Source of the DNA: an uncultured bacterium
GTDB lineage: Bacteria > Pseudomonadota > Gammaproteobacteria > Burkholderiales > Burkholderiaceae_E
DNA length: 63,635 nt
Assembly: GCA_903864485.1 (NCBI GenBank)
Contig: CAIPGD010000079.1
Coordinates: 1-63,635, forward strand
Reading direction: 5' to 3'
Part shown: positions 1 to 8,762 of the stretch, piece by piece
How the letters are laid out: every line of letters begins with the position of its first letter
Numbering within the stretch: the first letter of the stretch is position 1
The notes under the pieces: generated by a model
The model's database searches: none
Seen by the model: only the letters and a program-made list of their open reading frames with translations
Told to the model about the DNA's origin: nothing
Made by a program: the position numbers and the translations under genes

Positions 1-518
1 GCGGCTTTAGCTGCGAGTTGGCTCAGGGCGCGGTTGTGGTCGAGCCGCAACATCGCGGTGAAGTTCTTTTTCGGCAGGCTCGGGGCCGATTTCATCGCGA
101 TGTAGGCGTTGGTGTTGGCTGGGTTGCCAACCACCAGGACCCGCACATCGCGCGAGGCGACCTGATCGAGCGCCCGGCCCTGCACCGTGAAGATCGCTCC
201 GTTGGCCTCAAGCAGATCTTTACGCTCCATACCTTTGCTGCGCGGCCGGGCACCGACCAGCAATGCGTAATCAACGTCGCGGAAAGCCACAGTGGGATCG
301 TCGGTAATGACGACGCCCGCCAGGAGCGGGAACGCGCAGTCTTCAAGCTCCATCACCACACCCTTCACCGCAGCCAGCGCGGGGGTGATGTCGAGGAGTT
401 GAAGGATGACGGGCTGGTCTTTGCCCAGAAGATCACCGTTCGCGATCCGAAAAAGCAGCGAATAACCGATTTGACCGGCTGCGCCCGTGATTGCAACTCG
501 TTTTGGAGATTTGTTCAT
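1..518 (-). CDS. mdh: Malate dehydrogenase, 5' part (runs off the window)
   Basis: NAD-dependent malate dehydrogenase, which oxidises malate to oxaloacetate in the TCA cycle. Only about the first 172 codons are present; the gene leaves the window at base 1. Reading the minus strand from the ATG at 518 gives MNKSPKRVAITGAAGQIGYS, with the Rossmann NAD motif GAAGQIG. Further on are the family segments GARPRSKGMERKDLLEANG and VVGNPANTNAY. The active-site mobile-loop arginine lies in the first of these; the catalytic His/Asp pair would lie in the missing part. It is divergent from sdhC across a 241-base control region, the usual betaproteobacterial layout. No strong Shine-Dalgarno is seen before the ATG. 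Family identity is certain; the state of the 3' half cannot be judged here. Confidence 0.95.
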   Translation of the reverse strand, partial: MNKSPKRVAITGAAGQIGYSLLFRIANGDLLGKDQPVILQLLDITPALAAVKGVVMELEDCAFPLLAGVVITDDPTVAFRDVDYALLVGARPRSKGMERKDLLEANGAIFTVQGRALDQVASRDVRVLVVGNPANTNAYIAMKSAPSLPKKNFTAMLRLDHNRALSQLAAKA

Positions 519-696
519 GCCTGCGCTCGTGGAGGGGAGGGAGTGGAATGCATACGCTTGGTCGCCACTTTAGAACCGACAGGGAGGTGTCCGCAAGGTG
601 ATCACATTTGTGCGACCCGGTGTCGCAGAAGTTGGCTTGCAGGCCCCCGATGGCGTCAGGTCTGGGTTTCCGCCCCACTCGGTGCGCTTGAAGTCG

Positions 697-726
697 TTGG
701 TCGGTCGGCTGGTTTGGTTGCAAAAT
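697..726 (+). promoter_or_regulatory. Candidate sigma-70 promoter for the sdhCDABE-gltA operon
   Basis: In the 241-base divergent gap between mdh and sdhC, TTGGTC (697-702) and CAAAAT (721-726) are separated by 18 bases, with a likely transcript start near 733 and a short leader before the sdhC ribosome site. The hexamers match the consensus only partly. The rest of the gap (519-696) shows no gene; a GntR-type regulator gene sometimes found here in relatives is absent. Confidence 0.35.
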
Positions 727-759
727 ACGACGCTTTACCTGCTGTTCCGAGGAGTCACC

Positions 760-1170
760 ATGGCTGGTCAGGCCGCAAAGCGTCCCGTCTACAGGAACAT
801 TCATATCACCCAGATTCTGGGTTATCGCTTACCGATCGCCGGGATTGTCTCGATCCTGCATCGGATCAGCGGCTCCTTATTGTTCTTGGTCGGACTCCCG
901 CTCATTCTTTGGTTGTTTCAGGAAAGCCTGATTTCTGAACTCGGTTTTGAGCGCTTTCGGGCCGCCGTTGCCCACCCCGCTGTAAAGCTGGTGCTACTAG
1001 CCATGCTTTGGGCGTTTTGCCATCACTTTGTGGCCGGGATCCGTTATCTCCTCCTCGACAACCACGTGGGCCTCGAGAAAGGATCCGCAGCAAATTCCGC
1101 CAAAGCGGTGATTGCCATCAGCCTTGCCTTGACCCTGGTGGTCGCCGGCTCGCTGTTTGGTCTCTACTGA
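760..1170 (+). CDS. sdhC: Succinate dehydrogenase cytochrome b556 subunit
   Basis: Membrane anchor subunit of respiratory complex II; with SdhD it binds heme b and the quinone site. 136 residues with three hydrophobic helices. The family signature HRISG is at residues 34-38, and the heme-ligand region HHFVAGIR starts at residue 88. I chose the ATG at 760 because CGAGGAG lies 6 bases upstream and the protein then has normal family length; the open frame extends back to 598 but that part does not resemble SdhC. First gene of sdhCDABE-gltA. Product certain, start very likely. Confidence 0.95.
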   Translation: MAGQAAKRPVYRNIHITQILGYRLPIAGIVSILHRISGSLLFLVGLPLILWLFQESLISELGFERFRAAVAHPAVKLVLLAMLWAFCHHFVAGIRYLLLDNHVGLEKGSAANSAKAVIAISLALTLVVAGSLFGLY

Positions 1171-1184
1171 TTTAGGAGCCGAAC

Positions 1185-1535
1185 ATGTCAACGCAAAGGA
1201 TTGTGACCGGTGCCCATTACGGGATCGGCAGTTGGTTGTTACAGCGTTTATCGGCGGTCCTGATGGTGATTTACACCATCATTTTGATTGTTGCCGTGCT
1301 GCGCTTGCCTGAGTTCAATTACGGCAACTGGGCCACCCTGTTTGTGCACCCGTTTATGAAGGTCTCCACCCTGCTGGCGGGCGCGGCGCTCTTCTACCAT
1401 GCGTGGGTGGGAATTCGCGACATCTTTATGGATTACATCAAGCCCACCGGAATCCGGCTCGCGCTTCAGGCAGGCACCGTTTTGCTGCTGGCGGGGTATG
1501 GCTGCTGGTTGGTGATTATTCTCTGGAGTCTTTGA
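1185..1535 (+). CDS. sdhD: Succinate dehydrogenase membrane anchor subunit
   Basis: Second complex II anchor, 116 residues with three membrane helices (about 15-38, 58-80, 88-113). His72 in the segment FYHAWVGIRDIFMDY is the expected axial heme b ligand. AGGAG at 1174-1178 precedes the ATG at proper spacing. It sits 14 bases after sdhC, and its TGA is followed after 2 bases by the sdhA start, so the four sdh genes are almost certainly one transcript. No oddities seen. Confidence 0.94.
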   Translation: MSTQRIVTGAHYGIGSWLLQRLSAVLMVIYTIILIVAVLRLPEFNYGNWATLFVHPFMKVSTLLAGAALFYHAWVGIRDIFMDYIKPTGIRLALQAGTVLLLAGYGCWLVIILWSL

Positions 1536-1537
1536 AC

Positions 1538-3328
1538 ATGGCTGAAGTTTTAACCAAGCTCGCTAATGGGTTGCAGCGTCGCAAGTTCGATGTGGTGGTG
1601 GTTGGCGCCGGTGGGTCCGGGATGCGTTGCTCGCTTCAACTCGCCGAAGCGGGATTGAACGTCGCGGTTCTGTCGAAGGTATTCCCAACCCGCTCCCATA
1701 CCGTGGCGGCACAGGGGGGGATTGGGGCTTCGCTTGGCAACATGAGCGAAGACAACTGGTACTGGCACATGTTTGACACCGTCAAGGGGTCGGATTATCT
1801 CGGCGACCAGGACGCGATCGAGTTCATGTGCCGGATGGCCCCTCAGGTGGTCTATGAGCTCGAACACTTCGGAATGCCGTTCGACCGGAATCCGGATGGC
1901 ACGATTTATCAACGGCCTTTTGGTGGTCACACCGCCAACTTTGGTGAAAAGCCCGTTCAGCGTGCCTGCGCCGCCGCAGACCGTACAGGGCACGCGATGT
2001 TGCATACGCTGTATCAGCGCAATGTCCGCGCGCGCACGCAGTTCTTCGTGGAATGGATGGCGCTCGACCTGATCCGGGACGCCGATGGCGATGTCGTTGG
2101 TGTGGTGGCTCTCGAAATGGAGACTGGCGAGGTCATGGTGCTAGAGGCCAAAACCACGGTCCTCGCTACCGGCGGCGCCGGCCGGATCTGGGCAGCCTCG
2201 ACCAATGCGTTCATCAACACGGGAGACGGCATGGGGATGGCCGCCCGTGCCGGTGTCCCCCTTGAGGACATGGAATTCTGGCAGTTCCACCCGACTGGTG
2301 TGGCTGGTGCCGGGGTGTTGGTGACTGAAGGCGTGCGTGGCGAAGGCGGAATCCTGTTGAACAAGCACGGCGAACGCTTCATGGAACGCTACGCGCCAAC
2401 TCTTAAGGACCTCGCGCCGCGCGATTTCGTCTCCCGCTCAATGGATCAGGAGATCCAGGAAGGGCGTGGATGTGGTCCTGATGGCGACTATGTGCTGCTA
2501 AAGCTCGATCATCTCGGCGCCGAGACGATCATGAAGCGGCTGCCGAGTATTCGCGAGATTGCGATTAAATTTGCGAACGTCGATCCCATTAAAGATCCGA
2601 TTCCGGTCGTGCCCACAATTCATTACCAGATGGGCGGAATTCCGACCAATTACCACGGCCAGGTCGTGGTACCAAAGGGCGATAATCCCTCGACGGTGCT
2701 CCCGGGGCTTTACGCCATTGGTGAGTGTGCTTGCGTGAGCGTGCATGGCGCGAATCGACTCGGTACCAATTCATTGCTCGACCTCTTGGTCTTCGGTCGT
2801 TCGGCCGGGATGCACATCGTTGACCAGCATCTCGCTAATCGACCCCACAAAGAAGTGCCGCGGGAAGCGGGGGATTTCTCCTTGGCCCGTTTGGCGAAAC
2901 TCAATGGGACAAGTTCTGGCGAAAACGTTCAGGAAGTGGCCAACGACATTCGGAAGACGATGCAGGCGCATTGCGGAGTTTTCCGCTCATCAGAGCGGAT
3001 GGCGCAAGGGGTCTCTCGAATCCTCGAATTGGCAGAGCGGTCGCAGCGTGTCCACCTCGGTGACAAGAGCCAGGTGTTCAATACCGCGCGCGTCGAGGCG
3101 CTCGAACTGGACAATTTGGTCGAGACGGCCAAGGCCACGATGATCTCGGCGGATGCCCGCAAAGAAAGCCGTGGAGCGCATGCCCACCGTGATTTTTCAG
3201 AGCGCAATGATGCCCAGTGGATGAAGCATTCGATGTACTACAGCGAGGGCAACCGCATGTCTTACAAGCCGGTAAATCTGAAGCCGATGACGGTTGAGAC
3301 GTTTGCGCCCAAGGCGCGCACGTTTTAA
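1538..3328 (+). CDS. sdhA: Succinate dehydrogenase flavoprotein subunit
   Basis: Catalytic subunit of complex II, oxidising succinate to fumarate with covalently bound FAD. 596 residues, usual for the family. The dinucleotide fold VVVVGAGGSGMR is at about 18-30, and His54 in TRSHTVAAQGG is the FAD-attachment histidine. The substrate-binding segment HPTG (in WQFHPTGVAGAG) and the HGANRLGTNSLLDLLVFGR block are intact. The open frame begins further upstream at 1403 inside sdhD, but the ATG at 1538 has GGAG at 1525-1528 and yields the conserved N-terminus. The flavinylation factor SdhE is encoded two genes later, after sdhB. Confidence 0.97.
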   Translation: MAEVLTKLANGLQRRKFDVVVVGAGGSGMRCSLQLAEAGLNVAVLSKVFPTRSHTVAAQGGIGASLGNMSEDNWYWHMFDTVKGSDYLGDQDAIEFMCRMAPQVVYELEHFGMPFDRNPDGTIYQRPFGGHTANFGEKPVQRACAAADRTGHAMLHTLYQRNVRARTQFFVEWMALDLIRDADGDVVGVVALEMETGEVMVLEAKTTVLATGGAGRIWAASTNAFINTGDGMGMAARAGVPLEDMEFWQFHPTGVAGAGVLVTEGVRGEGGILLNKHGERFMERYAPTLKDLAPRDFVSRSMDQEIQEGRGCGPDGDYVLLKLDHLGAETIMKRLPSIREIAIKFANVDPIKDPIPVVPTIHYQMGGIPTNYHGQVVVPKGDNPSTVLPGLYAIGECACVSVHGANRLGTNSLLDLLVFGRSAGMHIVDQHLANRPHKEVPREAGDFSLARLAKLNGTSSGENVQEVANDIRKTMQAHCGVFRSSERMAQGVSRILELAERSQRVHLGDKSQVFNTARVEALELDNLVETAKATMISADARKESRGAHAHRDFSERNDAQWMKHSMYYSEGNRMSYKPVNLKPMTVETFAPKARTF

Positions 3329-3372
3329 GCAGGGTTCCCCTTTTTTGCCCGAATGTTTGGCTGGAGAGTTTG

Positions 3373-4101
3373 ATGAGTACAGCAATTGTCGCTAACCGAA
3401 CGGTGCGCTTTTCGATTTATCGATACGACCCGGACCGGGATGCCCGTCCCACGATGCAGGATTTTGAGGTTGAGCTGTTGCCAACCGACAAGATGTTGCT
3501 CGACGCACTGATGCGGATGAAACAAACCGTTTTCCCAGGGCTCTCCTATCGGCGTTCATGCCGCGAGGGCGTCTGCGGTTCTGACGCGATGAATATCAAT
3601 GGGAAGAACGGACTCGCCTGCATTACCAATTTGCGTGATCTGAAGGAGCCGATTGTTCTGAAGCCCCTGCCGGGCTTGCCGGTGATCCGGGATCTGATCG
3701 TCGACATGACGCAGTTCTTCAAGCAGTATCACTCGATCAAGCCATTCTTAATCAACGATGCAGCGCCACCCGAGAAAGAGCGGCTGCAGTCCCCCGAGGA
3801 GCGTGATGAACTCAATGGACTCTACGAGTGCATTTTGTGCGCGTGCTGCTCGACCAGTTGCCCGTCGTTTTGGTGGAACCCAGACAAGTTCGTCGGCCCG
3901 GCCGGTTTGCTCCAGGCCTATCGATTTATTGCGGACAGCCGCGATCAGGCTACTAGCGAGCGTCTGGATAATCTGGAAGATCCTTATAGGCTATTCCGCT
4001 GCCACACCATCATGAATTGTGTGGACGTTTGCCCGAAGGGTCTGAACCCGACCCGGGCGATCGGGAAAATCAAGGACCTGATGATTCGTCGTGCAGTCTG
4101 A
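3373..4101 (+). CDS. sdhB: Succinate dehydrogenase iron-sulfur subunit
   Basis: Electron-transfer subunit of complex II, linking FAD to quinone. 242 residues. The N-terminal ferredoxin domain holds the 2Fe-2S ligands Cys63, Cys68, Cys83 and an Asp in the third position (CREGVCGSD), as in E. coli. The C-terminal domain holds a 4Fe-4S motif (C153-x2-C156-x2-C159) with Cys220 and a 3Fe-4S set (C163, C210, C216). ATG at 3373 is preceded by GGAGAG at 3363-3368; a TTG directly upstream is less likely. Its last 11 bases overlap the sdhE reading frame. Confidence 0.96.
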   Translation: MSTAIVANRTVRFSIYRYDPDRDARPTMQDFEVELLPTDKMLLDALMRMKQTVFPGLSYRRSCREGVCGSDAMNINGKNGLACITNLRDLKEPIVLKPLPGLPVIRDLIVDMTQFFKQYHSIKPFLINDAAPPEKERLQSPEERDELNGLYECILCACCSTSCPSFWWNPDKFVGPAGLLQAYRFIADSRDQATSERLDNLEDPYRLFRCHTIMNCVDVCPKGLNPTRAIGKIKDLMIRRAV

Positions 4102-4438
4102 AGGCCCAAACCTGGGCGGGTCCCCGCACCAGGCGGGCCCGATCGTTGCCGCGCATCAGGCGGGCCCGATCGTTGCCGCGCATCAGGCGGATCCGATTCG
4201 CCGCCGCCGTTTGCGTTGGCGCTGTCGTCGCGGCATGCTCGAAAACGATCTGATCATGACCCGATTCCTGGATCGGCATGAGGCTACGCTGTCCGATTCC
4301 GACGTTCAGGCGGTCGATACCCTGATGGATCTGTCCGACAATGCGTTGCTCGATCTGATTTTAGGCCGTGAAGATCTGGCGGCGGAGTACGATCACGCGT
4401 CGATCAAAGCGGTTCTCGACCGGATCCGAGCGGCATAA
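4091..4438 (+). CDS. sdhE: FAD assembly factor SdhE with a repeat-bearing N-terminal extension
   Basis: Small protein that promotes covalent flavinylation of SdhA. The conserved core is at residues 42-115 and contains RRGMLENDL, matching the RGM/L-E-ND family motif. The only in-frame start before the core is GTG at 4091, inside the end of sdhB, giving 115 residues against about 80-95 usual. The extra N-terminus contains two perfect copies of a nine-residue unit (QAGPIVAAH) plus a partial third, encoded by a 27-bp tandem repeat. That segment is proline/alanine rich and probably disordered. A non-standard start nearer the core cannot be excluded, but none is obvious. Family call is firm, N-terminus uncertain. 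Confidence 0.88.
   Translation: MQSEGPNLGGSPHQAGPIVAAHQAGPIVAAHQADPIRRRRLRWRCRRGMLENDLIMTRFLDRHEATLSDSDVQAVDTLMDLSDNALLDLILGREDLAAEYDHASIKAVLDRIRAA
4130..4199 (+). repeat. 27-bp in-frame tandem repeat in sdhE
   Basis: Two identical 27-bp copies (4130-4156, 4157-4183), each beginning CAGGCGGGCCCGATCG, followed by a degenerate 16-base third copy. The unit length is a multiple of three and lies in the sdhE frame, so copy-number change would leave the core intact. Confidence 0.93.
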
Positions 4439-4485
4439 TGCGACGCGCTGGTTAGTTTCAATCATTAATGACGGGGAAACTCGGG

Positions 4486-5793
4486 ATGTCAAACGAATTA
4501 AAAGCCACTCTCACCTTTTCCGATGGCAGTCCGGGGGCCGAATTCCCCGTCTACAGCGGGACTATCGGTCCTGACGTCATCGACATCCGGAAGCTCTACG
4601 CGCAGACCGGAAAATTCACGTTTGACCCCGGTTTCATGTCAACCGCTGCCTGTGAATCAGCGATCACCTACATCGATGGCGATAAGGGCGAGTTGCTGTA
4701 CCGCGGTTATCCGATCGAGGAACTCGCGGTGAGCTGTGACTATCTCGAAACCTGTTACCTGCTTCTGCACGGTGAACTACCGTCGGCGGACCAAAAGTCG
4801 CGGTTTGTTACCAGCGTGACATACCACACGATGGTTCATGAGCAGATGACCCGGTTTTTTCAGGGATTCCGCCGCGATGCCCATCCGATGGCTGTTTTGT
4901 GTGGGTCCGTGGGTGCGATGTCGGCGTTCTACCATGACAGTCTTGATATTTATAACCTCGAGCATCGGTATATCAGTGCGATTCGCCTGATCGCAAAAAT
5001 GCCGACGCTGGTGGCGATGGCCTACAAATACTCGATTGGTCAGCCTTTCGTGTATCCCCGTAATGACCTGGGTTATTCCGCGAATTTCATGCGGATGATG
5101 TTTGCAAACCCTTGTGAAGAATACAAGGTCAATGACGTCCTGGTGCGGGCTCTAGACCGGATTTTGATTCTGCACGCCGATCATGAGCAGAATGCTTCCA
5201 CGAGCACCGTTCGCTTGGCTGGTTCGTCCGGGGCCAACCCATTCGCGTGTATTGCAGCGGGTGTGGCAACGCTCTGGGGTCCGGCGCACGGCGGTGCAAA
5301 CGAAGCCTGTCTTTTGATGCTCAATGAGCTACAGGCGCAGGGCGGTGCCGACAAGATTGGTGACTTCATTGCCAAAGTGAAGGACAAGCATTCCGGCGTC
5401 AAGCTGATGGGCTTTGGGCACCGGGTTTACAAGAACTTTGATCCGCGCGCCAAGTTGATGCGCGAGACCTGCTACGAAGTGTTGAATGAACTCGGTCTGC
5501 AGGATGACCCGCTGTTCAAACTTGCGATGACGCTCGAGAAGGTCGCCCTCGAAGACGATTATTTCGTGACCCGTAAGCTGTATCCAAACGTCGATTTCTA
5601 TTCCGGCATTGTCCAGAAGGCGCTTGGAATTCCGACCGATCTGTTCACCTGTATTTTTGCGCTCGCGAGAACAGTTGGCTGGATTGCGAACTGGAACGAA
5701 ATGATTTCTGATCCCGATCAGAAGATCGGCCGTCCGCGTCAGTTGTTCAAGGGCAATGTCCGGCGCCAGGTGCTTCCGATTGGCCAGCGGTAA
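4486..5793 (+). CDS. gltA: Citrate synthase (type II, hexameric type)
   Basis: Condenses acetyl-CoA with oxaloacetate to citrate, the entry step of the TCA cycle. 435 residues. Catalytic residues are visible: His268 (PAHGGANEA), His312 (GFGHRVYKNFDPRA) and Asp370 (NVDFYSG). The N-terminal domain with FDPGFMSTA and YIDG is typical of the NADH-sensitive proteobacterial type. I prefer ATG 4486 (GGGGAA about 12 bases upstream, canonical N-terminus) over ATG 4468, which lacks a ribosome site. It lies 47 bases after sdhE and shares the sdh operon direction; sucA follows directly. Confidence 0.96.
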   Translation: MSNELKATLTFSDGSPGAEFPVYSGTIGPDVIDIRKLYAQTGKFTFDPGFMSTAACESAITYIDGDKGELLYRGYPIEELAVSCDYLETCYLLLHGELPSADQKSRFVTSVTYHTMVHEQMTRFFQGFRRDAHPMAVLCGSVGAMSAFYHDSLDIYNLEHRYISAIRLIAKMPTLVAMAYKYSIGQPFVYPRNDLGYSANFMRMMFANPCEEYKVNDVLVRALDRILILHADHEQNASTSTVRLAGSSGANPFACIAAGVATLWGPAHGGANEACLLMLNELQAQGGADKIGDFIAKVKDKHSGVKLMGFGHRVYKNFDPRAKLMRETCYEVLNELGLQDDPLFKLAMTLEKVALEDDYFVTRKLYPNVDFYSGIVQKALGIPTDLFTCIFALARTVGWIANWNEMISDPDQKIGRPRQLFKGNVRRQVLPIGQR

Positions 5794-5819
5794 ACATAAT
5801 GACGGGTGGGGTAGACAAG

Positions 5820-8705
5820 ATGTTCATGAAAGCGTTTCAGGAAAATTCCTACCTTTTTGGGGGTAACGCCCCCTACGTCGAAGAGCTCTACGAGTCTTAT
5901 CTCGACGACCCGACATCGGTGCCGCCCGGCTGGCGAACTTATTTTGACCAGATGCAATTGGTCCCTGCCACCGGCGCCAACCCGAACGCGCGCGATGTGG
6001 CCCATGCGCCAGTGGTGGAGTCGTTTGCCGAGCGGGCCCGCGAGGGAACCTTGCAGCCCCGCCAGATGGGTGGAGATGCGGCAACCGCTCGTCGCCAGGT
6101 GCATGTTCAGCAGTTGATTGCTGCCTATCGGACACTGGGTTCGCGCTGGGCCGATCTGGATCCGCTTAAGCGTCAGGAGCGGCCGCGGATTCCCGAACTC
6201 GAGACCAGTTTTTACGACTTTACAGAAGGCGATCACGCCAACGTGTATTCCGCGTCGAATACATTTTTTGGTTTTGATAACGCGCCTTTACGCGACATCA
6301 TGAATGCGTTACGTGAGACCTATTGCGGGTCGATCGGCGCTGAAATCATGCATCTCAACGATCAAACGCATCGCCGTTGGTTGCAAGAGCGCCTCGAGAG
6401 TTCTCGGGCCAAGCCGCAATTTTCCGCCGAGAAAAGAACCCGGATTCTCGAGCGCCTGACCGCAGCCGAAGGTCTCGAACGGTATCTGCACACCAAATAC
6501 GTTGGCCAGAAGCGATTTTCCCTCGAAGGCGGAGAAAGTTTTATCCCGGCGATGGATGAGTTGGTTCAGCGGGCCGGCGAGCAAGGCGTCCAGGAAATTG
6601 TGATCGGCCTCGCACACCGTGGACGCCTGAATGTGTTGGTCAACATTCTCGGCAAAATGCCCAAGGATTTGTTCTCGGAATTTGAAGGAAAGCACGCTGA
6701 CGATTTACCGAGCGGTGACGTCAAGTATCACCAGGGGTTTTCGAGCGATATTTCAACCCCGGGTGGACCGGTCCACCTTTCGCTCTCTTTCAATCCAAGC
6801 CACCTCGAGATTGTGAATCCCGTGGTCGAAGGTTCGGTGCGGGCGCGGCAAGATCGACGGGGTGATAGCCAGGGCAAACAGGCCCTCGCGATCCTGGTCC
6901 ATGGCGACGCCGCATTTGCCGGCCAGGGTGTCGTGATGGAAACCCTTAACCTTGCCCAAACCCGATATTACGGAACCGGCGGGACGGTTCACGTCGTGAT
7001 CAATAATCAGATTGGTTTTACGACGAGTGATCCGAGGGATTCGCGCTCAACCTTGTATTGCACCGATGTGGTCAAGATGATTGAGGCGCCAGTCTTGCAC
7101 GTGAATGGTGACGACCCCGACGCGGTCGTTTTCGCGACCCAGATCGCGCTCGATTACCGGATGCAGTTCGGGAAAGACATCGTGGTCGACATTATCTGTT
7201 TCCGTAAACTCGGGCATAACGAGCAGGACACCCCGGCCGTCACCCAGCCGCTGATGTACAAGAAGATCGGGCAACATCCGGGCACGCGCAAGCTCTATGC
7301 GGACAAATTGCTTGCCCAAGGGGCAATCAAAGCGGGCTTTGCGGATCAGATGGCGCTTGATCTTCGCGCTGCGTTTGACCAAGGGCGTCACACCTTTGAT
7401 CCGGTGTTGTCCAACTATAAAGGCAAATTCGGGGTCGATTGGGAGCCGTTCCTGCACCGTGCCTGGACCGACAAAGCAGATACGGCGATTCCCTTGGCGG
7501 AGATTCATCGGTTGGCCGACCGCATCACGTCGATCCCAGACAGTTTCAAGTTGCACTCTCTGGTTGAAAAGGTTGTTGCCGATCGCCGAGCGATGGGGCG
7601 GGGCGACCAGCCTCTCGACTGGGGGATGGGTGAACACCTGGCCTTTGCCTCGCTGGTCGCAGGGGGTTATGGCGTGCGCTTATCGGGGCAAGATTGTGGG
7701 CGTGGCACGTTCACGCACCGACATTCGGTTCTGCACGACCAAAATCGCGAAAAGTGGGATGCTGGTTCCTATATTCCGCTTCAGAACGTGACGCCTAAGC
7801 AAGGTGTCTTTACGGTCATCGATTCGGTTTTGTCTGAAGAAGCGGTTCTTGGTTTTGAATATGGGTATGCCTCGGCTGAGCCCAACACGCTGGTCATTTG
7901 GGAGGCGCAATTTGGCGATTTTGCCAACGGCGCCCAGGTCGTGATCGACCAGTTTATTGCATCGGGCGAGACCAAATGGGGCCGTGCATGTGGTCTCACG
8001 TTGTTGCTTCCACATGGTTACGAGGGACAGGGACCCGAGCATTCCTCGGCCCGACTCGAGAGGTTCTTGCAGCTTTGTGCCGAAAACAATATGCAGGTTT
8101 GCCAGCCCTCAACGCCGGCGCAAATCTTCCATTTGTTACGTCGGCAGATGATTCGCCCTTTCCGCAAGCCGCTTGTGGTGATGACGCCGAAATCGCTGTT
8201 GCGCAACAAGGAAGCGGTTTCGTCGTTATCGGAACTCGCACGCGGTGAGTTTCACACCATCATGGCCGACCCGGCTCCGGGACTCGATGCCTCGAAGGTT
8301 CGGAAGGTCGTCTTTTCAACCGGTAAGGCGTATTACGACCTAGCGCTGGCTCGCCGCGAACGTGAATTGACCGACGTTGCACTGGTAAGAATTGAGCAAC
8401 TCTACCCGTTCCCGGAAGCCGCACTCGCGAAAGAACTGCGCAAGTATCCGAATGCAACCAAGATTATTTGGTGCCAGGATGAACCCCAGAATCAGGGTAG
8501 CTGGACCTTTATTCAGCCGTATCTCCAAGCGGCTTTGACGTCAGAACAACATCTCAGCTATGCCGGACGTCCAGCGTCGGCTTCGCCAGCTGTTGGCTAC
8601 TACGACAAACACTATGCTCAACAGTCCGCACTGCTGAACGCGGCGCTGGGTGAGCCGAACTCTAAATCGACAACCGGAAGAACCCGAGCGAAGAAAGCCG
8701 GTTGA
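5820..8705 (+). CDS. sucA: 2-oxoglutarate dehydrogenase E1 component
   Basis: Thiamine-diphosphate enzyme that decarboxylates 2-oxoglutarate and passes the succinyl group to the lipoyl arm of SucB. 961 residues from the chosen ATG. Family landmarks: N-terminal E2-binding segment NSYLFGGNAPYVEELYESYL; IGLAHRGRLNVLVN; the ThDP/Mg site HGDAAFAGQG with NNQIGFTTSDP; and EFGYASAEP-like FEYGYASAEPNTLVIWEAQFGDFANGAQ split across the C-terminal half. Two starts are possible: ATG 5799 (no ribosome site) and ATG 5820, preceded by GGTGGGGT and giving the usual short N-terminus; I chose 5820. First gene of sucAB-lpdA, right after gltA. Confidence 0.95.
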   Translation: MFMKAFQENSYLFGGNAPYVEELYESYLDDPTSVPPGWRTYFDQMQLVPATGANPNARDVAHAPVVESFAERAREGTLQPRQMGGDAATARRQVHVQQLIAAYRTLGSRWADLDPLKRQERPRIPELETSFYDFTEGDHANVYSASNTFFGFDNAPLRDIMNALRETYCGSIGAEIMHLNDQTHRRWLQERLESSRAKPQFSAEKRTRILERLTAAEGLERYLHTKYVGQKRFSLEGGESFIPAMDELVQRAGEQGVQEIVIGLAHRGRLNVLVNILGKMPKDLFSEFEGKHADDLPSGDVKYHQGFSSDISTPGGPVHLSLSFNPSHLEIVNPVVEGSVRARQDRRGDSQGKQALAILVHGDAAFAGQGVVMETLNLAQTRYYGTGGTVHVVINNQIGFTTSDPRDSRSTLYCTDVVKMIEAPVLHVNGDDPDAVVFATQIALDYRMQFGKDIVVDIICFRKLGHNEQDTPAVTQPLMYKKIGQHPGTRKLYADKLLAQGAIKAGFADQMALDLRAAFDQGRHTFDPVLSNYKGKFGVDWEPFLHRAWTDKADTAIPLAEIHRLADRITSIPDSFKLHSLVEKVVADRRAMGRGDQPLDWGMGEHLAFASLVAGGYGVRLSGQDCGRGTFTHRHSVLHDQNREKWDAGSYIPLQNVTPKQGVFTVIDSVLSEEAVLGFEYGYASAEPNTLVIWEAQFGDFANGAQVVIDQFIASGETKWGRACGLTLLLPHGYEGQGPEHSSARLERFLQLCAENNMQVCQPSTPAQIFHLLRRQMIRPFRKPLVVMTPKSLLRNKEAVSSLSELARGEFHTIMADPAPGLDASKVRKVVFSTGKAYYDLALARRERELTDVALVRIEQLYPFPEAALAKELRKYPNATKIIWCQDEPQNQGSWTFIQPYLQAALTSEQHLSYAGRPASASPAVGYYDKHYAQQSALLNAALGEPNSKSTTGRTRAKKAG

Positions 8706-8762
8706 TGGTTATTTGAAGCCGACGGTTTTGGTGATTAATCCTCCCAGGAACAATTAAATAAA

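Noticed and set aside
18..938. 306-codon plus-strand open frame covering mdh and the sdhC leader
   Set aside because: It is the antisense shadow of mdh; the minus strand gives a clear malate dehydrogenase.
7047..7637. 196-codon minus-strand frame inside sucA
   Set aside because: Shadow of a conserved gene; composition is that of a mirrored frame.
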